Below, piece after piece: positions 35,666-46,283 of a DNA stretch of 64,000 nt. The position numbers were made by a program, and so were the translations under genes. Source of the stretch: Stenocarpella maydis (taxonomy: Eukaryota > Ascomycota > Sordariomycetes > Diaporthales > Diaporthaceae); the NCBI GenBank assembly GCA_002270565.1, contig NQMI01000179.1:19704-83703 (forward strand), given 5' to 3'. The first letter of the stretch is position 1. Each line of letters opens with the position of its first letter. The notes below the pieces were generated by a model. That model saw only the letters and a program-made list of their open reading frames with translations. It was not told the origin of the DNA and did not search any database.

Positions 35666-36042
35666 GTCAGGGCATTGTGTGGTTTCTGCGGCGAAAGTGA
35701 GCAATGCCATATAGATTGCGTCTCATTTAGATGGCCCGGGAGGCAAGCAAATGAGTTTTAGATTGATTTCGTCTCTCATCTGCAGCCATCTGCAGACTGG
35801 CCGTCTCCCACAATGTTCTACTCATTGCCGTGTCTGCATTCCCCGCCTGCTGGGATGGCAACATCGAATGGTCCTGCTCCTCTACCTGGTTCGCCTTTCA
35901 ATGCATGTCTCGCGTCAAAATAGAATCGTTGCCCCTGGCGCGCTCCATATGCTGCATCGCATAAGAGGACTTGATGACCAAATGCCATCATGTGCCTAGA
36001 GTTTGTGACAATAAGTCACTCTTGAGTGCACTGCCGATGGCC
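35666..36042. other. convergent 3' intergenic region
   Basis: Short spacer between the xylose reductase and Sds22 genes, which point towards each other. It should contain both 3' UTRs. Nothing else seen. Confidence 0.5.
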
Positions 36043-37335
36043 TCACGTTCTCACAAAAGCTGTTTGGAACTGTCAGCACGTAGGAACTGAGGTCCGAAAC
36101 GAAACCCAGACTTACTCGCGTCAATCTGCTTGATTTGGGGCAATGCCAGCCGAACCTTGTTTCTGTACAGAGCCTCGGCTCGAGTCTGCAGCGGGTTGCC
36201 CTCAAAGTAAACCGTCTCCAGGTTCTCCTTGTCCTTCAACTCCTTCTCCACATCGGTAAAATCGCTGAGCTTGTTGTAGCTGGCCCAGACCTCCTCCAAC
36301 TCCTTCAGTGGCCCTATGCCATGCAGGCTGGTGATCTGGTTGTTTGAGATCTCCAGGATCCGCAGCTTTGTGTTATTCTCGAGGCCCTCCAGAGACTCGA
36401 GCGCGTTGTGCGATACGTAAAGCTCCTCGAGCGTCGGGACGTCCTTGAGCGGCGAGAGATCGCGGATCCGGTTCGACTGGATGCTGAGGAGCCTCAGCTT
36501 GGGCAGCTCGCTGAGTCCGCCGAGCGTGGTGATCTTGTTCTTGGCCAGCCAGAGCTCCTCGAGGCTCTTTAGCGATTCCAGGTTTTGTATGTCCCGGATG
36601 CGGTTGGACGCCAGCTCGAGCATGCGCAGCTTGTCCAGTCCCTCGAGGTTCTCGATGGTGCTGATCTTGTTGGCCACGAAGAACAGGTCGGTCAGGTCCT
36701 TCAGATGGTTAACGCGCTTGATGTGCTTGATCTTGTTGAAGCTCAAGTCGAGGCTGGTCAGCTTGGTCAGGGACTCGAGCCCCCGGATGTGGCCGACCAG
36801 GTTGTCGTAGAGGTCTAGGTCCACCAGCGTCTCGGCAAGACACTCCAGGCCGCTGATCTCGGTGATTCCGTTCTGCCTCAGACACAGGCGCGCTACTCTC
36901 TTGAAGCGGTCGAGTCGCAGATTGGGGATGGACTGTATTCGGGAATTTATGGATATCAGCTCATCGGTATCGAGGTCCTCGTCGTCAAAGAGATCTGCCA
37001 CAGTCGCATGTTAGCCGAGCGGCCCGGCGCAGGTGGTTGGACCTCGGAGGGTCCCATGGCATTGCCTCATGCGCGGGTGCGGAAGGAGGGTAGCAACCTT
37101 CGTCTGCCTCTATTTCTTGACCGGGGACGACGTTGTCCTCGTCAGAGTACTCCGGATCTGACAGTGCTTCTGGGTTTGCCAAGCTGGCCCGGCCTGGCAC
37201 GCGCAGCTTTCCATCCCAGCCCTTTCCGTTGGTTATGCCAGGGCTCTGCTCGCCTTCATGGCGCTCTGTGGGGTTGTCGTCGACCAGCTCGACGCGGGGA
37301 GGCTGGGTGCTGTCCTGGTTGGTCTCACCAGGCAT
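36043..37335 (-). CDS. sds22: protein phosphatase 1 regulatory subunit Sds22 (leucine-rich repeat)
   Basis: Nuclear/cytosolic LRR protein that binds the PP1 catalytic subunit and is needed for mitotic exit and PP1 biogenesis. Exon 1 37,335-37,098, exon 2 36,994-36,116, exon 3 36,059-36,043, with introns of 103 and 56 nt, giving 377 residues. Exon 1 is an acidic, disordered N-terminus ('DPEYSDEDNVVPGQEIEADE'). Exon 2 contains about 11 SDS22-type repeats of 22 residues ('LTSLDLSFNKIKHI', 'LRMLELASNRIRDI', 'LEELWLAKNKITTL', 'LRLLSIQSNRIRDL', 'LEEVWASYNKLSDF') and the LRR cap 'YFEGNPLQ'. The tiny last exon completes the conserved tail 'QIDATFVR'. Reading through the last donor instead would give an unrelated tail, so splicing there is well supported. 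Intact. Confidence 0.95.
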
Positions 37336-38086
37336 GACGGCAGGCAGGTTGTGCTGAAGAGCACGATCACGTCTCTGGTTACAATTGCGCAGTCGCCCAG
37401 GCCGCTATGTATTTCGTTTAGAGAACGGCGGTGCCTGAAATGGTTCGGGGGATGGCTGGGCAACGGCGGAGGGGATACATACGATGCAGTTGATGTGTGT
37501 GGGTGAGGAACAAGAAAGTCGGAGTGCTCATTTAGGATCGACCCCAGGTTGGCAGGTTGGTCAGCGATGTCACTCGTCATGTTTTCTTGTGACAGCGACC
37601 TCTGTGGGGCCAGGTGTAGATCATAGCGGGGTAGTGCCCCCGAGAAGTCCCATACCCCTGGGCGATCCATCAGCTTGACCCTGACGGGCCTGAAAGCCTA
37701 CTCGGTACACTAGCACTTCAGTAGTCACCATATCTCGTCACCGTCACACGATGGGCTAGCCAAGACCGGACGACAGCTCGCGTTTTGCAGGCGACCAGCA
37801 GACTCATCCGACCGAGGGCACAATCTCATGGCCGGCCGCAACGCAGAGCTCCTCCAAGCTGCTGCCCGGGAGAGCAACCAGAATTCTTACGACTCCGAGG
37901 TGGCTTCCAGGGTCTCGATATCTGTGGCTGAGGTGCAAGTCATACCTGAGCCTCAAGCCTCGGTGTTACTGAGAGTTATATCTGGGGCCCACCCTCCTAG
38001 CATGTGTTACGTCAAGAGCCCACCTTGTGCTCCACAAACATCACTCGTTCCTTCCTGTGCCTCCAACTGGTGAGGACCTTCCGGCC
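37336..38086. other. divergent promoter region
   Basis: Lies between Sds22 (-) and the alpha/beta-hydrolase gene (+). No coding sequence or repeat was recognised. Confidence 0.45.
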
Positions 38087-39335
38087 ATGCCTTCTCACCC
38101 CATCAGCATCCAGCCCAGCTGGCCCAGGGCCCGGACCAGCTATGGACTTCGCATCTTCGGTGCCAGCCGCGCGAGGCAGATCCATATCCCAGGCTACCTA
38201 TTACCTCCCGTCATCTTCACCGGCCTGCTCCTCGCCTTGTACACGTAGAAGAGCTCTATCATGGTATCGCTGCAGAACAAGATAATCTACGCCCCGTACC
38301 TCCCTCCCACCGCACGCCTCGAACAGATTGCAGACTGGGAAAGTAAGCTCTTCGGCATCAAATGGAAAGAGATCCACACACGGTCAATCGACGGCACCGA
38401 TCTCGCCTTGGCTGCGGCCACCACTGTTTCCTCAGAGGACAAGCAACAAACCGGACAGCCTGTGTCTCACCATGTCTACATACTCTACCTACAAGGTTGC
38501 TCCCTCCTATGTCTCCTGTTCGTGCCCATTACAGTGAGTGTCACTGACCCGCACCTCAGGGAACGCCTCGTCTCTGCCGCCTCGTCTGCCAAACCATTCC
38601 TGGATCCTGAACAAGATCAAGACGAGTTTCGGTGAGAGATACCCCGAGTGCGGGAAAGTTCGGTTCACTCAAGTCGGTCTCAGCTATCGTGGGTACTGGA
38701 CTTCGGCAGGCACCGCGGACGAGACTGGCATCAACCTGGACGCTGTCGCCGCCGTGAGATGGATCTCTCAGCTACACCAAAACACATACCCCAAGGCTGA
38801 GGGCGGCGGGCAGGCCGCAATGCCTATCCTCTTTGTCTGGGGGCAGAGCATCGGATCAGGCTTTGCGACCAATCTCGCAGCTTCTGCTGTGATTCCGTCT
38901 CACCTCGAACCGACAGCTTTGATACTTGAAACGCCATTCTTGTCCGTCAAGGCGATGCTCGCGTCACTCTATCCTGAGAGATGGTTACCGTACAAATACC
39001 TGCACCCTTTCTTGCGAAACTTCCTGGACAGTTACAAGAACCTCGGCACCATTGCTGCCCAGCGATTGGAAAAGGGTCTGCAGCCACCTCACGTTTTCAT
39101 ACTCGAGGCTGGTAGGGACGAGGTGGTGCCTCCGAGCCACCCGGAGGAGCTTCGAAAACGATGCAGAGAATTGGGCTTGCCTGTCGAGACAGTCGTTGTA
39201 CCTCGGGCCTTTCACAGCGACGCAATGGCAATGAATGGACGGGTGCATGTGGCCGAATTCATCATGAAGAAGACAGCCAAGGTCATCCGTACGCAACGTT
39301 CGGGGGACGTAGCGGCTGGGTCACGAGAATCGTGA
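38087..39335 (+). pseudogene. membrane-anchored alpha/beta-hydrolase (ABHD13/BEM46-like) interrupted by in-frame TAG
   Basis: Serine-hydrolase-fold protein of a fungal membrane-bound family; substrate unknown. Exon 1 38,087-38,495 and exon 2 38,560-39,335 are joined by a 64-nt GT-AG intron that yields 'YLQGNASSLPP'. Landmarks: N-terminal membrane segment 'YLLPPVIFTGLLLALYT', 'LQNKIIYAPYLPP', 'LSYRGYWTS', 'VWGQSIGSGFA' (nucleophile GxSxG), 'ILEAGRDEVVP' (acid) and 'PRAFHSDAM' (catalytic His). Codon 54 (38,246-38,248), just after the membrane segment, is TAG, and coding continues in the same frame on both sides. Related proteins, as I recall them, have an aromatic residue here; TGG to TAG is one transition. 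It could be a null allele, a readthrough gene, a start at the later ATG (38,261) without the anchor, or a sequence error. The rest is intact. Confidence 0.75.
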
Positions 39336-40022
39336 CCTAGCCGTTGTCTCACGAATTAATTCCTGTGTGTATCTGCTCAAGTGTGCCATGCCATTCTGCC
39401 ACTGAGGGTGGGCACGCTGTTGTATGAATTGTGATATCCAATGGTGGTCATACGCCTGGTGGATAATACTATCCCCGTATTAATTAGACTGGCGAGAAAA
39501 CCAGCCAAGAAATCTCGAGCAGACAGCTTCGAAGGCACATTGCAACCTTGGGTTCCGAAATAATAACCCAAGAAACACCCAGAATATATCAACCTGGCAC
39601 AGCTTCACAGGCCAAAAACCCCAACCCTGTCTCCGTGCGGAACTGCACGGAAGCAGACTGGGCATCCACGTCTCGTGGCTTAAGCTGATTTCGTTCAACT
39701 CGGCCATATAACACCGCGCAGTCTCGTCTCGGTACATCGGGACCTTGGGACCTCGTGCGCGTGCAGGCACAGAGGGTACCAGGTGCGGTGCCGCAATGAG
39801 AAGTGTCTGGACTGCAAACAATACCCATCCCGCCCGCATCTGTGCCCGCCTGGGCTAGGTCTTGCACTCAGCTCTCACCTGGACCATCATTGTGCGCGCT
39901 GAATCACGCGTCGAGGTTCTCGCATTCGCAGACGAGGCTGGGCTGAAGGCGATCCCGCCCTCGCTCATGCCCTACAGGTCGCAGCAGCATGTCGCTTCAT
40001 AACCACCCCGTGTTTCCGTTCA
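39336..40022. other. intergenic or missing 5' exon of the next gene
   Basis: No clear gene. The frame of the next gene is open back to 39,903 but has no ATG, so a first exon may lie here before the acceptor at about 40,022 ('ttccgttcag'). Confidence 0.35.
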
Positions 40023-41385
40023 GCTAGCTCTGCTGAGGAACTGAAATCCATCCTCGCCTCTGAGCTCGATAAGATCGGAAGCACACAGAATGAGTCAGCT
40101 GCGAATGCCGTACAGGACATCATCCGCAACTGGCGACATTCTCCGGAAGACTCGTTGCTCAATGCCATGATTTATCCCGTGAGGCGAGACCCAGCCAAAA
40201 TCGGCCGCAATTTGGAAGCCAATCTAGATCCTCAAGTTGCCGACATCCTGGACAATGAGAAATCTTCAGGGGAGTCCTTCCTGTGGGAAGTTGAGGGCCG
40301 TGCCGACTTCGATCCTCTGCTGAATATGGGGACTCTGGACGGGCGAGGCCTGGCCATTTTCAAGCTTTTAACAAAGATTGAGCCTCCCGTCGAGCTCGAA
40401 ATCTTCTTGATACAGTGCGATCAAGCGCGAGGTGGCCAGGGCCATGGAGTTGTCGATTACTACTTAGATAAACTCGGCCGGCCCTGACTGACTAATTGCA
40501 TCATGCCTAACCTGGGCACTCTCAGCACTTCTCATCCTGCCTGTGACATGGTAAGTCTGATATTCTCTGCTTATCTGGAGTCCTGTACGCTGATGAAGTG
40601 TTTTATAGGCTCTTGTGATATGCCACACCAGCCTTCTTGTGAAATACCTGCTTACTATGATCAAGGAGGAAGAAAGAGAATCGGTCAGATATCAGGCTCT
40701 TTGTTATCTAATCCATTACGCAGCCAACGGTTTATCTGACAATATTCTCAGCCGTGTTAATCACGCCATCAGGTATGGCCGTGTTGGTGTTGGCACCCAC
40801 GTCGTGAACAAGCTGCGCATATGCAGCGTATTAATCGATGACAAGCGTAATTTCGCCTATGTGGCCAATTCATATGCTTCAGAACCTTCGATTGAACTGT
40901 TCAGCACCCTTAGAAGGGCTTCGGTGTATTCTGCAGACATGCACGGTTTTGATCCCGACCTCGGGTTTTTGCTCAACAAAGTGTCTACGATCACGAGACT
41001 CCCGGACGCACTCTTGGCGTTAGGAATACCTAAACACGTTGCCTCAAATTCGGATGGTCAGGTTGCTACATGGATCAATAATTACTTCCACAAGATTGCA
41101 AAAGGTATTGGTCCCGGAGCAGGACTTCTTGGCTTCCAGGAGGCAGGGGTTGTGATACGTATTTGCCTGCTATATCAAGAGGCCTTCGACACAGCTAAGC
41201 AGTTAGCTATTCCATACCTCGTTATGCCTCCACTGGGCAACGCTCACGTTTCGTTCTAGGTTGCACACCCTATTTGCGGCTCGAGTAAACAACGGCCGAT
41301 TCTGTCTCGAGCTTGTCCTGCATATATTTGCACACATGGACAATGGTTATATCTCCAGAGGAGTTTTTGCTGCGGCACAGGTGAG
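40023..41385 (+). CDS. unrecognised multi-exon protein, exon structure incomplete
   Basis: I do not recognise the family. A coding-like exon starts after an acceptor at 40,022 ('SSAEELKSILASELDKIG', 'LLNAMIYPVRRDPAKIGRNL', 'GESFLWEVEGRADFDPLLNM', 'LFLIQ'-type helices) and meets an in-frame TGA at 40,485. Coding resumes in the same frame ('MPNLGTLSTSHPACDM') to a GTAAGT donor at 40,551. After the acceptor at 40,608, exon 40,609 onwards reads 'ALVICHTSLLVKYLLTMIKE', 'YQALCYLIHYAANGLSD' and 'GPGAGLLGFQEAGVVIRI'. A stop at about 41,257 coincides with a TTCTAG acceptor, and 'LHTLFAARVNNGRFCLEL' may be the last exon. It is mostly helical and soluble, with no catalytic motif. The TGA may be hidden by an intron I cannot place, or the gene is broken. 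It lies immediately upstream of, and co-directional with, the kinase-like gene. Confidence 0.5.
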
Positions 41386-41675
41386 CCAATCACGAAGCTG
41401 CCTGGCGCACGCCCGACGTCAGGCTTCCAAGGATATTGTCCTTCGCAGGCTGAAAACCATCACTACAACATACCTAGGTATCGGGACAACATCCAAGCCA
41501 GCCGTACCTGCTCTATTACCGGGCCTTCTTCAGCCTTACAGCCGCCTGTTGACTTTTCCGTCTCCGCGCTTTTTCTTTCTCTCTCAATTGTTAAATCACT
41601 TTTGATCTCACCTGCCTCTTGTTCTGGGCTTCTGTCTTGAGCCCTCGGATCAGACACGTCTCCCCCCTTGCCGAC

Positions 41676-42737
41676 ATGCCTTCCGTCCGATTTTTCATCT
41701 CGCAGACAGTATGTCACGAGGACGAAGACCGGCATAAACTTGACCTTCACGTTCGACACAACGGCCGCCTGTTCTTCCTGGAGTACGATACGAAATATTT
41801 CGTTCGCTCGCCCGGAATCCGAGCCACCTACCTCAGGTACCTTCAAGAAATAAGAGATTCCGAGGTTGATTGGAGCGATCCCGATGCTTTAGGATGGCTT
41901 TTGAAACCATTTGAGGCCCTGATATTGAAGCTAGCCCCACCAATATCCCGGACCAAGCCTCCGACGTTGTCGCAATATGCATTCCCTGACTTCTTCTCAT
42001 GCCGGCTTCACGCTGAGGACGAGAAGTTTCACCCAAACCAGCTCGATAAATGGAGTGCCTGGACAGGGCCTCCGGGTCTCGAAGTTTCGAAGCAACTGAT
42101 TCAGGGCCTACAATCATGGACCCGCGTTTACGATCCGTCCGAGGTCATCCTGTGCTATGATCGATCGGAGGACATCCTGGCCAAGCCGCCAAACCGCGTA
42201 CGGCTGAGTAATGGGCCCGGAGAGAACAACAGTAGCTATTTCCTCAAATCCTTCATTGAGCATGGCACGCTCTATCAGCTGGAGCGAGAGCTGGCAATAT
42301 TCAAACAGATCGCAAAATCAAACATCAACCCTGCAGCACACATAACTCACCTTCGCGGTGTAGTCACGTCCAAGGACGGCCGAGTCCTGGGATTGCTACT
42401 CAACTGGATCGATGATCCAGTCGGCTCCTTGGCGTACCAATACCAGAGGCGCTCATTACAGACAAGACTGCAGTGGGCTGCACAGATCCGGCAAGCTGTG
42501 TCAGAGCTGCACAAAAAAGGTGTGGTGTGGGGAGACGCAAAATTGGACAATGTACTGCTGGACAGGGGCGATACCCCTTGGATTATTGACTTTGGCGGCG
42601 GCCACACTCAGAACTGCGTGGACCGCGACAAGGCGGAGACGGTAGAGGGCGATTTACAGGGCCTTAAGAAGATAGGTGAGAGGCTTTCCCGCCCTACACC
42701 TGCGAGTAGTGTTTCAAGTTCAACAGGCTCGAAGTGA
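41676..42737 (+). CDS. fungal protein-kinase-fold protein (atypical, APH/Fungal-type kinase-like)
   Basis: 353 residues, one exon. The ATG at 41,676 (MPSVRFFISQTVCHEDEDRH) is preferred over one 57 nt upstream, which lies in a leader-like C/T-rich stretch. The N-terminal half resembles no domain I know. The C-terminal half has the kinase fold: 'ELAIFKQI' (alphaC-like Glu), hinge-like 'LGLLLNWID', catalytic loop 'GVVWGDAKLDNVLLD' with WGDxxxDN replacing HRDxxxxN, and metal-binding 'WIIDFGGGHT' in place of DFG. 'ETVEGDLQGLKKI' follows, typical of small fungal kinase-like proteins. Asp, Lys, Asn and the DFG Asp are all present, so it could be active; substrate unknown. The Ser/Thr-rich tail is short. 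It could be co-regulated with the upstream unknown gene (spacing about 300 bp). Confidence 0.8.
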   Translation: MPSVRFFISQTVCHEDEDRHKLDLHVRHNGRLFFLEYDTKYFVRSPGIRATYLRYLQEIRDSEVDWSDPDALGWLLKPFEALILKLAPPISRTKPPTLSQYAFPDFFSCRLHAEDEKFHPNQLDKWSAWTGPPGLEVSKQLIQGLQSWTRVYDPSEVILCYDRSEDILAKPPNRVRLSNGPGENNSSYFLKSFIEHGTLYQLERELAIFKQIAKSNINPAAHITHLRGVVTSKDGRVLGLLLNWIDDPVGSLAYQYQRRSLQTRLQWAAQIRQAVSELHKKGVVWGDAKLDNVLLDRGDTPWIIDFGGGHTQNCVDRDKAETVEGDLQGLKKIGERLSRPTPASSVSSSTGSK

Positions 42738-43230
42738 AACCTATGCCCCACTCTGTCGTGGGTATTGCAGTTAGGGCCAGCGCATACAGACTTTGGTTTG
42801 GAGGATATCAGGCGTCAAAAGGTGCACAGCCCAATCTACTAAAGGCATGAGCAGTGCTCACCTGTGTCCATGAACCTAGGTAGCCGAGCAATAATGGCAC
42901 AGAATTATCATTATCAGAGCTGTTAGTAGGAAGCCACTTGATCCCGTAGGCACGTCAGCGATGGGCGTGCGTTTGGCGAACACACTGCTGATTGTGTGGG
43001 GGGCGTAGGACAAGAGCTACACCGCCAGTGTCGGCATACATAGAATCCTTCGGGCGTTGGCTCAAATGTAGTGTCTACATAGGTAAGGTAATCTCCATTT
43101 CAAGTTGTGGTGGAGAAATGAGAAAAGACCAACCACTGAAATGGATTGCGCCGCCGGATTTATACAACCAACACCAGCATGCAGTGCTACATATTTATCA
43201 CAAGCGCCAACAATTTCCCACCATTGCTCA
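42738..43230. other. intergenic, no supported gene
   Basis: Nothing recognised. If the epimerase fragment downstream ever had its 5' two-thirds here, they are gone. Confidence 0.4.
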
Positions 43231-43239
43231 CCAACTGAA

Positions 43240-43700
43240 CCTCTATCACCAGCCGGCACGTCTTTGGCCGCAACGAGCTCGCGCTCGACGCCGGGATGAT
43301 GCGGGCCCAGGACAGCTCCAACAACTTCCTCATGGCCGGCCTGGTGGGCGGCGAGCTTCCGTTCCCCATCCACGGCGGCTTCGCGCACATTGACGACGTG
43401 GCCGAGGTCCACCTGCGCGTGGCGCTCGGCGAGTCGTACGCCGGCAGGGATATTGGCATCGCGACAGGGGTGGACTACGCCTCTACCTTTCACCTGATCA
43501 AGGACAAGTATCCCAAGGCCGTGGAGGCAGGGATCTTGAGGAAGGGGACGATCCCTACGTTGCCGGTCAACTACGACTCAAGTGATGCGAAGGCTCTTCT
43601 TGGCGAGTTGAAGAGTTTCGAGGCTGCCGTGTCTGATGTTGCTGCTCAGTACCTGGAGATGCTGGGTGAAAAGGAGTGTGGGTGTTGGACGCAGAACTGA
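43240..43700 (+). pseudogene. 3' fragment of NAD(P)-dependent epimerase/dihydroflavonol-reductase-like gene
   Basis: An open frame of about 150 codons ends at TGA 43,698. It carries the C-terminal part of an extended short-chain dehydrogenase: 'VFGRNELALDAGMM', 'NNFLMAGLVGGELPFP', then the family signature 'GGFAHIDDVAEVHLRVAL' and a final helical region ('VNYDSSDAKALLGELKSF'). The N-terminal Rossmann half (GxxGxxG, YxxxK) is absent: the frame closes with a TGA just upstream (about 43,232) and no exon with these motifs is found within the preceding kilobase. An acceptor-like 'tcaccag' at about 43,253 suggests this was an internal or last exon. Most likely a truncated relic; a very divergent 5' part cannot be excluded. 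Confidence 0.65.
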
Positions 43701-45308
43701 TTGTGGAATAAAGAGCTGATGGGCTGTTGACCAGCGGTCAAGTATTCTAATAGAGGTTCAGCAGGAGGGAGAGGAGCCCACGTAGTGATATAGGTCAGTG
43801 TGTTGAGCTCATTTCTAGATTAAAAACAAAACACTGCCTCTGAACACGTTGGAAGCCTGTCTCCTTGCTTGATTTACTTGAAGTAGTGTATCCGCGGTAT
43901 TTCCCTTTACCCTTGAATAGAAGCGGTATAGCATGATCGTTATCATGCGTAGTACCTGTCTAGTGGCACCACCCAAGCAGTTAATCTACGCACGCTGCAA
44001 GTCCCTCCTCAGTATGAGATTGATATTCAGTAGCGGCTTCATCCACACAATAAGGGCGTTCTGCCAGTCGATCCAGTCATCTAGCCTAGGAGCACCTCAA
44101 CATCAAAGCAATACAGCAGGCGGCACGCAACAACATACATCCCAAAGAAGGCTAGGTTCTTACCAATATAAACATAAGAGACATAGCTAAATAGCTTAAA
44201 GGCGGGCTTATTATTATTATCATAGGTAGTATTATAGAGAGCGTGTATAGCTAGGAGCCACCTCTTAGGGCGGAATTCCTTAAGGTCCTTGAAATTCTCA
44301 GGGTTACAGAATGTTAACTATTAATATATAAAGATAACCATCTATAGATCTAGATCCGCATGAAAAAACAGTTTTAAGGCATTTTAGCAGGCTATATAAG
44401 TATATACGTAGATAGGCGTTGAGCAACGCTAAGCCCCGTCTGTATGAGCAGCTGCTCCTAGCCGTCGCCGTTACGGCCCTAGCCCTGTGCCAGAGACCAC
44501 AATATCACAGCGCCACCCACCCAATATCATGAATTCAATTTCTACCTGATCACGGAGGGAGCGCTGCTTTAGAGCCCTGGGGAAGACGCCAAGACTCGAG
44601 TCAACTGGTGTTTCGTCTAACCATAAGAAGAGAGAGGTCCCGAGAGGAACGAGGAAGAGAACGGATACCTCTGGTGCCCAGTAAAAATATATATCTTGAC
44701 TACGTACCCTGTTACTAGCCCGATAAACGCCATCACAACTCTGACACTATCACCACTTATTCACTACGAGGAAGTGCCAAGAAGTTGACCCCCTCCTTCG
44801 GTTCCCATTGTTGACGTCAAACGCATTTGTCCTGATTGGCCAGCATCTGCTGACTAAGCGTGCTGTCTGGGCACCATCCATTTTTTGCCAATACTTATCC
44901 GTCATGGGTCCCTGGCCCTAACCCTGTGTGTGCTGACTTCGCCCCCTGCACCTCCATCTTAATATGGCAAGCATAAATATGTGTAATGAAATTCTAGAGA
45001 AGTTACATCCATCAATCCGACCACTTGCTAATCTGGCTGATAGTTAGCCTTTTTTTGCATAAGTATTCGTGTCACAATTCCTTTGTGATCAGCTGATTTC
45101 CGTTCGTCGTTCTCATCGCTTCCCACTGCGTCTTGGATTCTTTCAGGTACGTTACTTTATTTCTCTGATTCTCATTCTGTTGAAATTTGCATTCTGCTAC
45201 CTACTACCGGCGAGGAATCCGAACACCCAGCAACCGCTTAACTATTGACCGGAGCGCATCCCTGCCCAATCTTGTTACAAGTTGCCACAGAAGAGCACTC
45301 CGTTCAAA
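43701..45308. other. 1.6-kb gene-free interval
   Basis: Moderately AT-rich around 44,190-44,420, with TA-rich words. No coding frame, RNA gene or repeat could be supported. On the right it should contain the 3' UTR of the YcsI-like gene. Confidence 0.4.
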
Positions 45309-46283
45309 TCATGAGTCATCGGCAGGCACTGGGAGGGGAAATACCTCATGCTCGCGCACGTCCAACACAATCATATGGCCCGGGCTGTGCGCCATCGACA
45401 CTCCCTCCAAGCCAGCGGCCATGACCGCATTCTGGGGCGTCACCCCACATCCCCAGAAAACCGGGACATACCCCTCCTCAGTCTCATCAAAGAGCCGCCC
45501 GCTCCCATCCTCCCGCAAACTCGGCTCCCCCCACTGCACACGGGTAATATCCTCAATGCCGAGCCTGCGCGCACCGTCCCAGCCCCAAGCGACAGGCTCG
45601 CCATGGGTCGACACGTACGGCCTGGTGACTGTGCGAACGGTCTCGACATCGCCGGCCTTGTAAGGACGCATCGAGACAACATAGGTAGCATTGGAGAACA
45701 CGCCGGCTGGGCAGAGTGGCACGCTGGTGCGGTACATTGGGACGTTGCGGTTCTGGAGCTGGTGGCGGGGCGGGAGGCCGGCGCTGACGAGGGCGGACTC
45801 GAAGCTGTAGGAGCAGCCGATTAGGAAGCCGACGTGGTCGTCTGTCCACTGGGCAGAGATGTCGAGGATATCAGCGTCCCGGAGCTCGCCGTTCTGGTAG
45901 ACTCTGTACTTGGGGAAATCATGGCGCAGGTCGATATCCTCGGCTACCTGTACTACGATGTCCTCTCCCCTTTTGTGCTTGTTGCCATTCTCGGTGGAAT
46001 CACGGGGCGCCGTTGCTGTAGAGATCGACGATTTGAGGTGACTTCTCAGAAGCTTTGAGTCACCCGGCGCAGCAGATTCTGCGAGAAGAGGGCAGGGGAC
46101 AGGGTTTCGAGCGCAGAAAAGTCTAAAGTCATCGGCATAGCGAGACGGTAGGACAATGAGGTTGGCTTGGAGGTATGTGGGAGCTATGCCGGCTGTTTGG
46201 TCTATGAGCGTCTTGCCGCGGGCGGCGAGACGAGCAGATCGGCCGGTGGGGTGACGTTGTATGGGTGACTGATTGATAGTCAT
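45309..46283 (-). CDS. YcsI/DUF1445 family protein (putative hydro-lyase / D-glutamate cyclase-like)
   Basis: 324 residues read leftwards from the ATG at 46,283 (MTINQSPIQRHPTGRSAR); an upstream in-frame ATG at 46,361 would add 26 residues of unlikely sequence. Family landmarks in order: 'TYLQANLIVLPSRYADDF', 'FCARNPVPCPLL', 'FPKYRVYQNGEL', 'GFLIGCSYSFESALVSAG', 'NVPMYRTSVPL' and 'VVSMRPYKAGD', then 'VPVFWGCGVTPQNAVMAA' and the tail 'AHSPGHMIVLD'. This is the conserved core of the bacterial/fungal DUF1445 family, members of which have been assigned as hydro-lyases or D-glutamate cyclases; the true substrate here is unknown. The N-terminus 'RLAARGKTLIDQTAG' fits the family. A family-variable insertion sits at about residues 75-105 ('STATAPRDSTENGNKHKRG'). 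Intact, single exon, cytosolic. Confidence 0.88.
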   Translation of the reverse strand: MTINQSPIQRHPTGRSARLAARGKTLIDQTAGIAPTYLQANLIVLPSRYADDFRLFCARNPVPCPLLAESAAPGDSKLLRSHLKSSISTATAPRDSTENGNKHKRGEDIVVQVAEDIDLRHDFPKYRVYQNGELRDADILDISAQWTDDHVGFLIGCSYSFESALVSAGLPPRHQLQNRNVPMYRTSVPLCPAGVFSNATYVVSMRPYKAGDVETVRTVTRPYVSTHGEPVAWGWDGARRLGIEDITRVQWGEPSLREDGSGRLFDETEEGYVPVFWGCGVTPQNAVMAAGLEGVSMAHSPGHMIVLDVREHEVFPLPVPADDS

